Shown piece by piece: positions 37,801 through 52,800 of a stretch of DNA of 64,000 nucleotides. A program made the translations under genes and the position numbers. Each line of letters opens with the position of its first letter. Position 1 is the stretch's first letter. Below the pieces are notes generated by a model, which saw only the letters and a list, made by a program, of their open reading frames with translations, was not told the DNA's origin and did not search any database. The stretch spans positions 1,457,501 to 1,521,500 of the forward strand of contig BROG01000026.1 in assembly GCA_030159075.1 (NCBI GenBank). The letters are read 5' to 3'. Source of the DNA: Atrina japonica (taxonomy: Eukaryota > Mollusca > Bivalvia > Pterioida > Pinnidae).

Positions 37801-40800
37801 GCAGTTTAATCTTGATCATTTTTCCATTAAGTTTAAGGACATTTTTTCTTTGTAATTATGGAATGGTTAATCTCATATCTAGTAATTTATTTATCTTCCC
37901 AAGTCAAGATTTTCTGATCAACTCCGTTATTCACACACCTTGACAGATTTGGCCTGTATATTGTGACTTTGTGGTGTCAATTTCCATTGGCTGCAGATAC
38001 CGTTTCATGAGCCAATCAGAACTCGTTTAACAATCGAACAAGCATTGACCACATGATAAAGGGGAAAATTCGTAAGCACAGAATAATGGCTATACCACAA
38101 GTCTTCATTGGCTAAAGTCAGGGGTCAATGTCAGGTCAATCTAAGTGAAATTTTAGATCAGCACTAGATGTCTCCACCATTGACCACCAAATATGAAATA
38201 TGATGTGGATTAGAAAACCTTGACTTGGGAAGATATTTACTATCAATAGACGATTCCCTTTTTTGTCAGAATCTTTAGCCATATTTTTCATATATTTGTT
38301 AATTCAATTAAATTTTTTTTAAATTTTAATTTTTTATCGTTGCAGCTGAGTTTAATGTGTTTTTTTGCTTATTTGATTAGCTTTGTTTTTGGTTTTTTAT
38401 GTTTCTTATTTTTTGACAACCTCTGGCAATTATATCAGATGTCAATTTTTATCAAAAAGTCTTAATTTTCATTTTTTACTTTCTTTTTAGAGGAACAGTA
38501 ATCTCATTCGTTACTTCATCACAAAAAAGGTCAAGTATATTTGGGATGAAGATAGCAAAAAATATGAAAAATTAAAGTAAGTATTCTCAAGTCACTCATT
38601 TCAATATACATGTACATGTATTCAAATTCTTCAGGTCACCTGGATTTTTACATCATGCAGATGTGTTTTATGTGTTCAATTTTTTAACATCTTCTTGTCA
38701 AAATTAACAAAATGAATATCTTTAACTGAGTGACACCTATAGCCACATTTAGACTCATCCATTTCAATGAATGGTTAAGTCCACTGTCAGACCTTGGGGG
38801 AGTATGATATAGAATTCAAGTTTTTACATAAATTTTAAATGCAATTTTAACTTGTTCACTCCTTAATTATGATAGTGGACCATACAATTTATTCATTTGA
38901 GCTAGTCCAATTGTAACAACAGGGGTTGATGGGTTAATTTTGATATGTAGCTTCTCCCACATTGGCCAGATGTATCTACAATTATGCCAGGTCGGGAGTT
39001 CACTGTCTAGACCCAGTGACAAGCTGCACATGCTGATCTGGATGTATTCTGGTGTTTGAACTACCGTACTTTTTTTTTTAGCAATGACACTGCCTGACAT
39101 ATAAAAAGAAAAAATATTATGCCAGTCAACTTTTGGCTAGCCATTTTTTTTCCGGGGGAAAGTCTCAGCAGAGTGGGTGGGGGCAGTTGGTTGTTTCACA
39201 GGTACTAAAAATCAAACCCAGGACCCTTTGCTTTTTAGTCAATAGCTCTGCCACCAGACCACCATGACAATTTTATTTAAGTACGAAATCTAAAATACAA
39301 CTTCTTTTACCCCAAAATATTGATATTACCATTGCTATGTTACATTTGAACTTTTTTCACTAGAATTTCAATTCTGGTGTCCCTTTTTGTAAGTGTTTCA
39401 ACTCAACCTATACATATTTTGAAGTTTTTTAGTTTACAAATTTTGTTTTTCTATTGTAGAGGATTAGAATATGCTACCAGATGTTCTTACTTTCACCAAG
39501 CTGAAGGATTGAACCAAAATGAACAACAAAAGAGGTATTGCGCCATTTAGTTCTGTTTACAACGACTTATTATTCTAACAAGTTTTACAGTATATTGTTG
39601 GTTACTACTCAATCCTTAACTCTGTAGGGTAAAGCACATGTAACAAGCTCCATCATGGTTGCACGTTAAACACAAGGAACCATTATGGAGCTACAGGGGT
39701 AGCTCCAGCATATGAAAAAGGGCTTTGAGTAGTCACACCACATGTTAAATCAATATGTATTGTATCGTACACAATTATTTTTCACAGAATCATATAGTTA
39801 AAGTGTGTGTGTGAGAGAGAGAGAGAAAGAGAGAGAGATAGACTTTGGAGTAGACATGTGTTAAATATCAAAATAAATACTGGTAAACAAAACTATGTAA
39901 TACTACATTTGATGATAAGTATTTGTGACATTTTTAGCTCACCTGATCCTAAAAGATCAGTGTGAGGTATTTGTATAATTTTTCATCTGTCATCCTTCCG
40001 TACTTGTTACACATTTTCAAATATCTTCTTCCTGAAGATTCATTTTTGACCATAATTGCATGACTGATCAATAAGGTATATGTGAAATCATGTTTGTGAT
40101 TCTCATCATCACAGATCAACAAACATGGCTACTGTTACTATAAATAGAACATAAATACTGTAGAATTAGACAATTTTGTGGGGTTAATTTCGTTTTTGTA
40201 AAAATAACACAATTTTGTTGTCATTAATTCTGTTGAAATAAAAAAGATGTTTGTAAAGGAACCTATTGGTACAGTAGGTGCAATTTAGGAAAATTTGGTC
40301 GCGGTTTTAATTACGTGATAAATGAAAACAAAATAAATGAAATTAACTCTGCAATGAAATTTTCTTATTGTATTTAACATTTAAGTCAGATGAGGTTCTT
40401 GTTTATCTAACAGGATGGTAATGTTTGGCAGCAACTCCATTAGGATACATGTTACACCAATTATTGTACTTTTGTTTAAAGAAGTAAGTGTAGTTACCTT
40501 TTGTTATTTTTCCTTTGGGGGGGGGGGTGTTATTAACTATGGTATATATCTTGGCAGCGATAATTATGGGTAGGTGAAAATAACTATTAAAACTTTTGAC
40601 AATTTACTTTTGCACTTTCTGTAGTCAACCATTCTCCTAAACTGTGGTCTGAAGAAGTATCATCCCAACATCAAAAAATGGTTCTCAATTTAGGAAAGGG
40701 CCATAATAGATGCTGCACTGATTGGACAGAATCTATTTAATCAATCAAAATCCAAGAAGCTAGCAAGTGATGCACTTATACTGTGTAAATGTTTAATTTC

Positions 40801-43800
40801 ATGGATAGCAGATTTCACATTTTTTCACTCGGAACTTATCCGTGGGTATTGAATTTTGCTCATCATTGTTTATTTCGTGCTGGCACAGCTGCAAAGAATT
40901 TTTTCCATGAGCAATTGCTTTTATACCCCGATGATGTTCAAAAAATGAAAAACAATCCTTAAATAATATTATCATCAAGGAACTGAAATTTGTAAAGATT
41001 TTTATTGCACTGTATTTATTAAATGAAGATTTATAATCTTTTTTTAATACAGTGAATCAGTATGATATGATAGAAGAAGGTGGTCCTGAAAATTGTCACC
41101 CTAAGTGGCCTAACCTTAGCTCACATCTATAATTCCTTCAGGTCAACACTCAGAATATTATATTTACTGAATACCCCCAAATTTTTGCCCCTCGTTAATT
41201 TTCGCCTTTTAATGACAGAAAACCTATTCACTTTATCATAAATTCGGCCTAAGTCACCATATAGTTCCATGGATGGTGTGTATATCCATGCTTCACTAAT
41301 TTTGCTTGAAATTTTTGCATCCATTTTAAAATTGCCCTTTCATCAAAGAATGAAAATTTCAAAAATTAATAGTGAATAAAAATTTTAAGGTATATATACA
41401 GTGTAGCATTTCATAGGGTCGTAAAATATATATGTAGAACAAACCATATCATTATCGTCTTGAAAATGAATGAAAATAAAATGTTTCTTATTCTTCAGAT
41501 ATTAAGATTATTAATATTATATTTTTTTTGTTTCCAGGTTCTGTCGCCATTCTATATTTTCCAGATTTTCAGCTGTTCTGTCTGGTTTGCAGACGAGTAT
41601 GTTTACTACGCATCTTGTATCGTTGTTATCTCCCTTGTCTCTATCACAGTTACAATATATCAAACGAGGAAGGTAATTACATGAATTAACTCACTTTACT
41701 ATTAATATATTTCATTTCCATGGCCATTATTTTTACCTGTTTTCCAAATAATTTTTTCTATTAGAATCATCAAATTTCTCATCAAATGAAATGGATATAT
41801 AGTTTTTTGCTTATCTCTTTGTTTCTTTTTTTCATCTTTAATTTGTTTTCATGACCACACAATCTCCAGACGAGATATGTTTTGTCTGTGTGGGTATCTG
41901 TTTTGTGTGGGTGTGTATTTGTCTGTGTTTTGTGTGGGTGTGGCTGTTGGTGGGTGTATGTGTGTCTGATTGACAGGCCTTCAGGCTTGGTAATATCCTT
42001 TTGCTTTTTATTTGGTTTTTCGCCCACCATCAACAGATAGTGGGCTATTCGTATGGCCCTGCATCCGTGGTTTGTCCGTGGTCAGTCTGTCATAATTTTG
42101 TCGTCCGTCCTTCCATCCTGAACAATACTTTTACCGCTATTTCTCTGAAAGGACTGAAGGCATCTCCTTGAAATTGGACATGAAGGTTCCCCTAGAGGTG
42201 TAGTTGTGCTGATTACATTTTCAAAGAGATTGGAATCCAACATGGCCGACAGACGGCCATCTTGGATTTTGACCAAAGGAAGATTGTTACCACTACTTCT
42301 CAGAAAGGACTGAAGGGATCTCCTTGAAATTGGACATGAAGGTTCCCCTTGAAATATTGTTGTGCATATTACATTTTCAGAGAGATCAGAATCCAACATG
42401 GCTGACAGGCTGTCATCTTGGATTTTGACCAAAAGAAGTTTGTTACCTCTACTTCTCAGAAAGGACTGAAGGGATCTCTTTGAAATTTGACATAAAGGTT
42501 CCCCTTGAGGTCTAGTTGTGCATGTTGAATTTTCAGAGAGATCGGAATTCAACATGGCCGACAGGCGGTCATCTTGGATTTTGACCATAGGAAGTTTGTT
42601 ACCACTATTTCTCAGAAAGGACTGAAGGGATTTCCTTGAAATTGGACATGAAAGTTCCCCTTAAGGTCTAGTTACGCATATTACATATTCAGAGAGATTG
42701 GAATCCAACATAGCCGACAGGTGGCCATCTTGGATTTTGACAATGGAAGTATGTATTTCTCAGAATGTTCTGAAGGAATCTTTTTGAAATTGATTATGGA
42801 GGTTCCCCATGAGTCTAGATGTGCATATTACATTTTCAGAGAGATCAAAATCCAAGAAGGACACCTGTCGGCCATGTTGAATTCCATTCTCTCATCTTGT
42901 AATATGTTCAGTTCAAGTTCAGTTTTGCTGTAATCTTGTGAAACTTAGTATTTCACAGAAATATGGATATAAGTTCAAATTCAATGTTGAGATGCAAAAT
43001 AAGAGAAAAGAACAGTCTGTCATAGAACATTCCATGGTGGGCGCCTAGATCACTCTGGGATCTCTTGTTTTTTTCTTTGTTTACATCCCGTCAAGAATTA
43101 TTCATGTATATGAAGATGTTACCACCTTTAGGTAAAGTGCTATTAATATCAGTGATAGCACATGTCAAAATTTGTGATTCTTCACCTAAAGCTAGTGACA
43201 TCTTTATATATACAGTCAACTCCACTTATTTATAACGAGATAGCTTATAACGAGATAGCTTATAACGAGATAGCTTATAACGAGATTCCGTTTATAACAA
43301 GAATATCTCTATTCCCCTTGCATTTACTATTCAATTCTGTATAAATCTGAACACCTATAACGTGATAAATATAACGAGATATCACATGTAACGAGCTTAT
43401 AAATTTGTCCTGATGACGGTTTCATCATGTAGTTTTAGTGCTGTATAACGTGGTGTTTTACAAACAAGACTTATGATATCTATCTATTGCTCTTTTCAAG
43501 CTGTATGTTTTCTTTTCAGATAAACTTAACTTTTAATAAGATTAAATTGACTGTATTATAAACTCTTGTCTTGGATGTCATTCTGTGATACATGATTCAA
43601 CGTTGCATAATTAAGTTACCTTGCACAAATGGTTATATAACCTGTAATCTAACCTCATTCCGTATAAAGAATTCCGGTTATAAAGAGATATAAATCTTTC
43701 TCCCTTTCATTTCATTATAAGTGGAGTTGACTGTAGTTTGTTCCGCTTGTTTGCAGGTCATATGTGTTGTGGATTACATTGTATCACAATATTTTTATTT

Positions 43801-46800
43801 TCAGAAACTATTGTGCATTATTTCATCTATTTAGATGGGCCTCCGTGGCCGAGAAGGTTAGAGCATTGCACTTTGAACCATGAAGTGACTTCTGGTCAGT
43901 GCAGATTTTAAGCCCTGCTGGAATCTAAGCTTATTTTTGTGAGAATGCTTGCCAGTTTACTGGTGGAAGCCTGGCGGTCTCTTCCCCAGTACATTATAGC
44001 GGGGTTCTCCCCTTCACTATTAAAAACTAGCCACCACCATAAAACTGAACAATTGTTGAATGTGGCTTAAATCATCATTCAAACAAACAAAACCATGCAT
44101 AGTATATTCTTATGTGTTTATTCATTCACATGTGTTTATATATTCACACATGTTTATATTTTCACGCATGTTGATATATTCACATGTATAATATATTCAG
44201 ATGTGTTTGCATATTCACACATGTTTATATATTCACATCTGTTTATATATTCACACATATTTATATTTTCACAATGTTTATATATTCACATGTATTGTAT
44301 ATTCACATGTGTATATATAGTCACACATGTTTATATTTTCACACATGTTTATATATTCACATGTATTATATATTCAGATGTGTTTATATATTCACACATG
44401 TTTATATATTCACACATGTATTTATATATTCACAATATGTGTATATATTCACATGTGTTTATAGATTCAAACATGTTCATATATTTACACATGTTTGTAC
44501 ATGTATATTCATAAATTCTTATATTTTCACACATGCTTATATATTCACATGTATTATATATTCAGATGTGTTTATATATTCACACATGTTTATATATTCA
44601 CACATGTTTATATATTCACAATATGTTTATATATTCACATGTGTTTATAGATTCAAACATGTTCATATATTTACACATGTTTGTACATGTATATTCATAA
44701 ATTCTTATATTTTCACACATGCTTATATATTCACATGTTTATATATTCACACATATTTATGTTATCACAATTTCTGTGCATTCACAAATTCAAGTCTTGA
44801 ATCTCCAGTGTTCTCGCCAAGCATTTACTTCTCAGTTTATACAGTAACAAATGGTGTATGTTTACCCCCATTCACTCATCTTACCCTGAAAAAATAATGG
44901 ACTGTACTTAAAATCAGTGATATAGGTCAGACCAAAATGTGTCTTTAGGGGTGAATAAGTTAACATAAACACGAGCCAAGTTTATTCACAAGTAAAGCAT
45001 TGCAAATCATGTACTCTAAAGCATTTCACTTACCGGTATAACAAGATATAAATTGATTTATTTTACAGATGCAGAGAGCGTTACGTAATACAATTCAGTC
45101 ATCAACAATCGTATCTCGTTGTTTTGGCGGGAACAGTAAGTATCAAATTATCCCTTTTTCTTTTTTCACAAACATTATTTGATACCTTCCTAGGAGAAAA
45201 TCTGGAAATCTTCTGTGCTTTAAGCCTGTTTTTTTTCTCCTCATGGTGTAGCAGCAAATATAAAACTCACTTTTCTTGACTTTGGCCACACCTTTTTCTA
45301 CATGTCGTAATTTTTTGGTTTATTTCATCTTGTTACATTTCAGTGTATGGAGAGGTGTGTTCGGATGATCTAGTTCCCGGGGACATCATCGAAATTCCAA
45401 AGAACGGTTGTGTAATGCAATGTGATGCCGTCCTGATAACAGGAAACTGTATCGTGAACGAGAGTATGCTTACAGGTAAAGTAAATGTAGTTCTCCCCAG
45501 CCCTGTTACACCCCCACTATACTGCCAAACTCACATATTGCCACCATTTATTATATAACAGATTTCCTCCTCTACAAGTCCCCTGTTATAATGCAAAACC
45601 AGCATACCACATTCTGCCGCTGACTCTTCTGTGCAAAAGGTCATTTATGCATGTGAAATCTCTTGACCATATCACCAGACCAGGTGAATAACCATGTGTA
45701 AATAAACACTGTTCAGTAGAGGTAGGAAATTGATGTATGAAAATCATTATCTCAAAGCCAAGGTAATTAGATTTATATGTCCTGTGTTAAGTACTGTGAA
45801 TTGCAGTATGGGGTTAATAACACATTATATTGACTCAAAGTTACACCTGTTTGTGCATTTCAGCAACATAAACTCAACTTCAAACTTCAAGATTGAAATT
45901 TCCAAGTCACACTTTTATTCGTATATTTTTGCTTTTTAAAATGACGAAAATATAGTAACAATTCACTGAAAAATATAGGTCTGCAAGACTTGTTAAAATA
46001 TACATGTATGCTATTAAAGGTCAGTTCGACGTCCTTTATGAATTTTAAGATATTAAAAATTGCTTTAGAATGTTACTTTTCAGTTGTTTTTTACCATTAT
46101 ATTCTTGTAATAGAATTGACATTCAAAGCAATTGACTGGACTGTTAACAATTCTTGCACATGATTAATATGCAAATAAGTTTTGGTCGGTCAAGTTTCCC
46201 TTACTGTGTATTGGCAAGATCTGTCTGTGAAGTTGCATCATTCCTCATTCACATGATCTTAACTGATGAGAAACTCTGGGCAGTCTTTGAAGTTGGGAAA
46301 ACATTTTACATGTACAGTACTGACCTAAAGATTTAAGGCTAATGGTAGGAAGTGTAGCATAAGGGTATAATACTGCCTGTCGCATAGAAATCTAATATCA
46401 ATGAAACGTTGTTTATAAGCACAAGATTTTATAATCATATTGCTGATATATGTAGTTTGTTGCATAATATATAAGCCATCAGTACTCACGTTAGGCCAGA
46501 TGTCTGACCCGATTTTTAGTTACCGTACTTTTTTTTTTGTAAAATATAATTTTACTAAAAACTAAAACTTACGATTGCCATCAACTTGTATCAGTACTTT
46601 CAGTACTTTGATTCAGTAATCAATAAACTGTAGCAAGATTGAAAATAGACTTACCCCTGTGTTAGGTGAGTGTTTACTATCTTGTAGTAATTGTGCACAA
46701 GCTCAGCTACAGTCTTTCCTCTCCTCTATTTTTCATTATGCTTGTATATGTGCTCAATACAAAGGGCTCAGTCATTAAATTTGGGAGATTTCATTTATTG

Positions 46801-49800
46801 TGATCAACATTGGGTAGAGTTCAACGTGTGCCTCTGCTGGCATCGAGTGATAATATATATTATGGGAATTTGGGGGCCTTGGCATAATGTTATTGATTTT
46901 AGCATAAACAATACATACTTTCGTCTGATTTCCAAAGGATTTACTCTTTCTGACCCTTGAATACATAAAATTAACTTTATTTGCTAGGATGACCCAATAT
47001 GATGTAATTTGTAGAGCCACTAAAACTGTTATATTACACCAAAAGTAAACCTCAATATATATCACCAAAACTGTTATATCACCAAAATTAATGAAAACAA
47101 AAGATGGCAGCATAACAGGGGAGAACTGTATTCTAAAACTCAATTATAATAAACTTCAGCATACTTCAGATTTTGATTTACAAATTTAACGGCATTCACT
47201 GTGTGAATATTATAATAGGTAAAATCAATTTTTATTATTTACAGGAGGAGGGTTGTAGATTCAGACTGGTGTGCAGAATCGGGTGTGCACACCAATACAG
47301 TCGGCAAAAAAATCTGATGTATGATAACATTGATCCATTAATGTTTCTTGCATTTATAGAAATCATAGAAATGCAGGCACACATACTGTATACCTAGATA
47401 TTTTCACACACCATTCAATTTTCACCATTTTCGCCCTTAGATGAAAGGGGGAATTGAAAATGAAAGTGAAATTTTCATTCTAATTAATTGAAGCACATAC
47501 ATAGATGTACATGCCCTCCATGAGACTTTTGTGATTTGGGGTTAATTTAAAGCGGGTGAATACATATTCTGTCGAAAAAGGGCAGATAACCAGGGGCAAA
47601 AATTTCTAGGTATGTGTATACAGTATACATTTTTCTCTTATTGTATAGGCCCATAGGATTTTTTCCAAGTGCTCATCGCCATTGTGGCCTTTGATTTAAC
47701 CTCTTGTTACAAGACACATTTTTCGGAGAAGATTTGAGCATTGCTAATTCTTTTACCTTTTGTAACAGGAGAAAGTGTGCCAGTTACAAAAACTCCACTG
47801 CCGAATCCAAAGTTGTCTCGGACACAGGAAGACATTTATTTTAACATAAAGGAACATTCCAGGCATGTTTTATTCTGCGGGACCCACATCTTACAGACCA
47901 GGTACTACGGGAGCCAGAGAGTAAAGGCTGTTGTTCTTAGAACAGGTATGTTAAATGAACTAGTCACTAGATAGGTTAAACTACAGGTGTTTTCTTTTTG
48001 CACCTGTTTGGTCATCTATTTATCTGTTTGTCCATCTGTTAATTATTCAGTGGAAAATTGCCTAAAAGACCACCTCACTGAAGACACCACCTCACATTTC
48101 AGACCACAAGTGTTCAGTCTCTTCATAAATATTTAATAAGTAGATGAGTTGTTGAGTCAGTTACTGGTGGTCGTAATAGTGAGTTTGTACACTGTAAATA
48201 ATTTATATATTACTGCTGATGAAAAATGTTGTTTTTAACTTTTTGGTGTATGAAAGCTTTTATGAAATTTTATGGCTGAAAAAAAATATCAAGAAAAGTG
48301 ACAGTCATCTTTGGTTCATTTTCTGTTAAAACACCTATTACACATTTTCAAATGAAAAATATCAACTAATTCCACAAAAATACATGCAAACTTCCATAGC
48401 TGCTATTCAGTACAAATGTTGCATCAACATTACCTCTAGCAAGTGAAATAAATCCCATATATCTTTCACTCAATTATACTGGTGTAGAACAGAAAGGTAA
48501 GGACAAAGAGGTCAAGTAAATAATGTATACGTACTGTATATCTGCAAGTTTTCACCCTCTGGTTATTTTCACCCTTTTACGACAGAAAACATATTCATCC
48601 CATCTTGTATTTGCCCCAAATCACCATAGACTTATGGATGGCATATACTGAAATTTTAGTGAGGATTCAATTTTGGCATTATTAGCGCAAGGTTGCCGAG
48701 ATCACTAAAATTGAATATCCCTAACAATTCATTCCTCATTGTAGGTAATGAGTTATCTTTTCAAATCATAAAATTGCTAAAATTACTTCTTGCTAAAATT
48801 ACTTCTCGCTAAAATTATATACAATATTTTTAGGATAAAATGCTAAATTTGCCTCTTGCTAAATTTTCTACTTAAATGGTATGTCCATGCTGCAGTTGTT
48901 AAGCTTAAAAATTTCTCTTCATTTGAAATTCACCCTCTCGTGTAAAGACAAAAATGGTGAAAATTAAACCGCAGCAAAAATTTTCAGATACACTGTATAC
49001 GTCTCATGACACGTTTGCACATGTGATGATTTCTGGGATATCGTTCTTATATTTTCTGACATTTATCATGAAGTAACATCAAAATACTAATCTTTGATTC
49101 CTCCCATTTTGATTATTCTGTTGCAGGATTTTCCACTGCCAAAGGTGAACTTGTGAGATCCATCATGTATCCGAAGCCAGTGGATTTTAAGTTTAATCGC
49201 GATACCTATATCTTTGTTATAGTGCTTGCCTGTATAGCAGCCATAGGCTTCATCTATACGAATATCTTAATGGTATGTAGATATGGTTGTGAGCAACGGT
49301 ACATGTATCAATAGTGAGGAATAATACGTAAGAAAATATGGTATGTTATGGGTACTGAGTTTTGAGTATGTTTATAGGTACTGAGATATGGGTATGTAGA
49401 TGGATTCTTATTGAACTCTTTCGTGTAAATTTTGTCATATTTACTCTAAGTATATTTGGGTTCAGTCACATAACTTGGTGGGTGGAGTAACCTGTTGATT
49501 ATCATACAGATGATTCTACTCACTTTATGGTTATGAAACAAAGGCAGGAGTTACACTTTATTCCCAATTGGATATACGTAGGAATGGTGACAAGTGAAGT
49601 AGGAGTGATTACTCTTACCAGTGTACCGTAAATTGGGATATTTTGGCGTCACTAAAATTTGGCCACTTTGGTCATAAAATAAAGTGTTATTTTTTGGCCA
49701 GTTAAATTTTGGTCATTGGTCTAATCTGTCTTTAGCGATCTTTCACCTGCTACCTCTGACCAGTGACCGTTCAAATTTAGAAACAGATTCAAATTGTCCA

Positions 49801-52800
49801 GTCGTCAAACTTGTAGCCTACATATTTTGGACGGTTTAATTTTGGCCATTTTAATAAGGTGGCCAAATTTGCCAAAATTAAGCAATGGCCAAAATATCCC
49901 AATTTATGATAATAAATAATTTGCTTTAAACTCAAAGTTAACTTGACCAGGGCAAGAAACGGTTCACATGACTCTGTTGTACCATGCTATATGAATTTGA
50001 CTACATCTAAATCATTGTGCAGCTAGTACAGTGGAATCTCATTATTCAAGGACCCACAGCTATTACTTTGAGATATCTGGAATGCGAGATAATCAAAATT
50101 TTAATTAGCATATTTATCTATCCATAAAAATCAAGACCAGCCATTCAACTTTGCCGTTAAACTGAATTTTTTACTCATCCGTTGTAGATATAATGCAGTT
50201 CAACTGTATAATCAATATATCATTATATACATTTGATTTTAAACAAACGTAATCTCATTTTACAACTACAGGTAAATGACGGTGAAGATCCTGGTGAAAT
50301 CATACTGCGATCACTCGATCTGATCACCATAGCAGTGCCACCAGCACTTCCTGCAGCATTGACAATTGGTATTGTGTTCGCTCAGAGGCGATTGAGGAAA
50401 AGCAATATTTACTGTATTAGTCCGCGGAGCATCAATGTCAGCGGTACAATTAACGCTGTGTGCTTTGATAAGGTCAGGTCATTTTCTGTTCCATTCTGTC
50501 TCTATTTATATTTTTGTTCATACAACTCTTTCCCTAACTCGGTCCATCTGTTTTCTTCACACTAATTTTCCTACATTCTATTTATTCTTAATCCATCCAT
50601 TTTTCATCAGGCCAAATAAAAATAATACCGTATTTGACTCAATAAACACCCATGTCCCTATAAGTGCCCCTCCCCTATAGCTCAGATTTACTCACCTTTT
50701 TTACACAATCCAGTATCTTTTTTAATTGGTTGACAAGCAGATGTGGACCAGAAAAACAAATATACCGGTAAGTAATCATTGATTTCCACAGACTTTACTT
50801 TATTTTCGTAGAGATCCAAAAAATGAGATATGTTTTGTATGTAAATACTGTCTTATTACATATAGGTCTACATATAAATGTTTGAAACAAAATTCACGTA
50901 GTTAAACAAACAAAAAAAATAACATTTAAAAAATAGAAAATTACAGTGCAGAAAAATTAAGAAAAAAAAACAAACAAACAAAATATTCGATATAACAAAA
51001 AACAGAACACTAATATCTTTCTATCCACCCAATTTTGAAGTTTTCTATAATTGGAAATTCATTTATTATTTGTTTCCTGCATTTTTATAAAATCATCATC
51101 ACTCCTTTTCTCTGTAGATTCAGAATATATATTTGTTTTAAGATTCCAAAAACAAACATGTATGATTAATTTTAAATTAATTGTACATGTTGCATATTGC
51201 CAAATATTTTTTCTGGGATTGACAACAATAACTTTCCATTGCCTTATATTTTTAATAATATGTAGAACATAAATTGATCATGAAAGATATTTTTTTTTTT
51301 TAGTTTGAATATACGTATCAATTTTTCAAAAAATCAGTCTTTAATCAAATACTGGAAATATGCCCTTTTATTGCCTTTTTTATTCAGGAGATTTAAATGT
51401 TATTTCGTAATTTAGCAGTTTGCAACATGGTTTTTTTTTCAAAGTTAGATTAAAATAATTCTATCTATACTTAGATGGGGAAAATGTATACCTGTTCATT
51501 TGAAAATCCATACTAATTGATTGTTCTCAATTTTAGACTGGTACCCTGACTGAGGATGGCTTGAATATGCAGGGTGTTGTACCAGCATTTGAAAAAGGGT
51601 AAAAAATATATTTGTTAGAGTTTAGATTTAGTATTAGGAAGTGAATTTTTAGTTGTTATGCATTTTTAGTATAAGCCCTGAGAGAGAGACAGACAGACAG
51701 ACAGACAGATGGACAGACAGACAGAAGTGACAGACAAGTGACAGAAAGGGAGGGAGAGAGAGGAACACAGATAGAGAGAGAAGGAGAGGGAAAGCTATGC
51801 AGACAGAGAGACTCACAGACAGAAGAGAGACAGACAGACACAGAGAAATCCATAATGAAAAATTCTACCAGTAAGGATCCCATTGACTGGTTAGATGCAT
51901 ATTGTATAGATTCCTAAATCTAGTTTGTATTTAAATCATTTCATCGATCAGGGCGACATTTCATTTAATGATTATTACCCATGAAATGGTCATTGTGTAA
52001 CAAATAAGAAATGACCACTGACTTGATACCCCATACCGAATACTGACCCAATCATGAATATTCTGGGTGTCAAATGCAGTTTGGATTATTTTACTTAATT
52101 GATTGTTCCTAAAATAAAGGGGGAGGGGTAGCGACTGTTTCTTCATCAAGCACATAAGAAAAAATCAACGATCTTATTGATTAAAACTTCGGTCCATTAT
52201 CATGGGTCTATAGCACAGGTCAAAATTTGTAGTATTTCATCTTTAGTCAATGAGATCTTGATATGGGTATATCAAATATGATAGAACCCGTCATGAAAGA
52301 CCACATGTCTTGTGAGACCTCATTCTGAACTCCACTCAATTAAATATCTCTATGATTAAAACCACTTTTGAGAGACCACATGTCTGGAGAGACCAGATTT
52401 CAGTGGCAGAAAAGGTGGTCCCTCAAGACAGGTTCCACTGTAATGATAAAATGAAAAACAGTGATAAACAAATATATTTACATACCGACTGCAATTCCCT
52501 TCATTGCAAGTATATAGAGTGGAATGTTTCATATTCTGGTAAACGCAGTCACGTGCCCCGAGTATTAACCACTTTACTTTTCAGCGTAAGAATACATGAA
52601 CGAATCAATAAAGAATAGAATATCACATGTTTATTTCTTATATATTTAATCTTAAAAGCCATACATAAGGCCTATCACAAAACAAATAAAAATCACAGAA
52701 AGAAATCGGAAACACAAGACTACATCTGTAGCACATTGTACAGCCTACAGGCCCATATCGCGATATATCTAGGTCATGTTATGACGAGAACCACAGACCA

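Noticed and set aside
42082..42588. 168-codon minus-strand frame with a repeated 52-residue block
   Set aside because: It follows the 156-bp tandem core of a non-coding pearl-like element and stops in the other units.
44095..44897. 139- and 237-codon frames rich in YIFTH repeats
   Set aside because: Derived from the tatatattcacacatg minisatellite.
50433..50680. Frames running from exon 13 into the intron
   Set aside because: The donor gtcagg at 50473 ends the exon and DK joins TGT of exon 14 exactly. The read-through is intronic.
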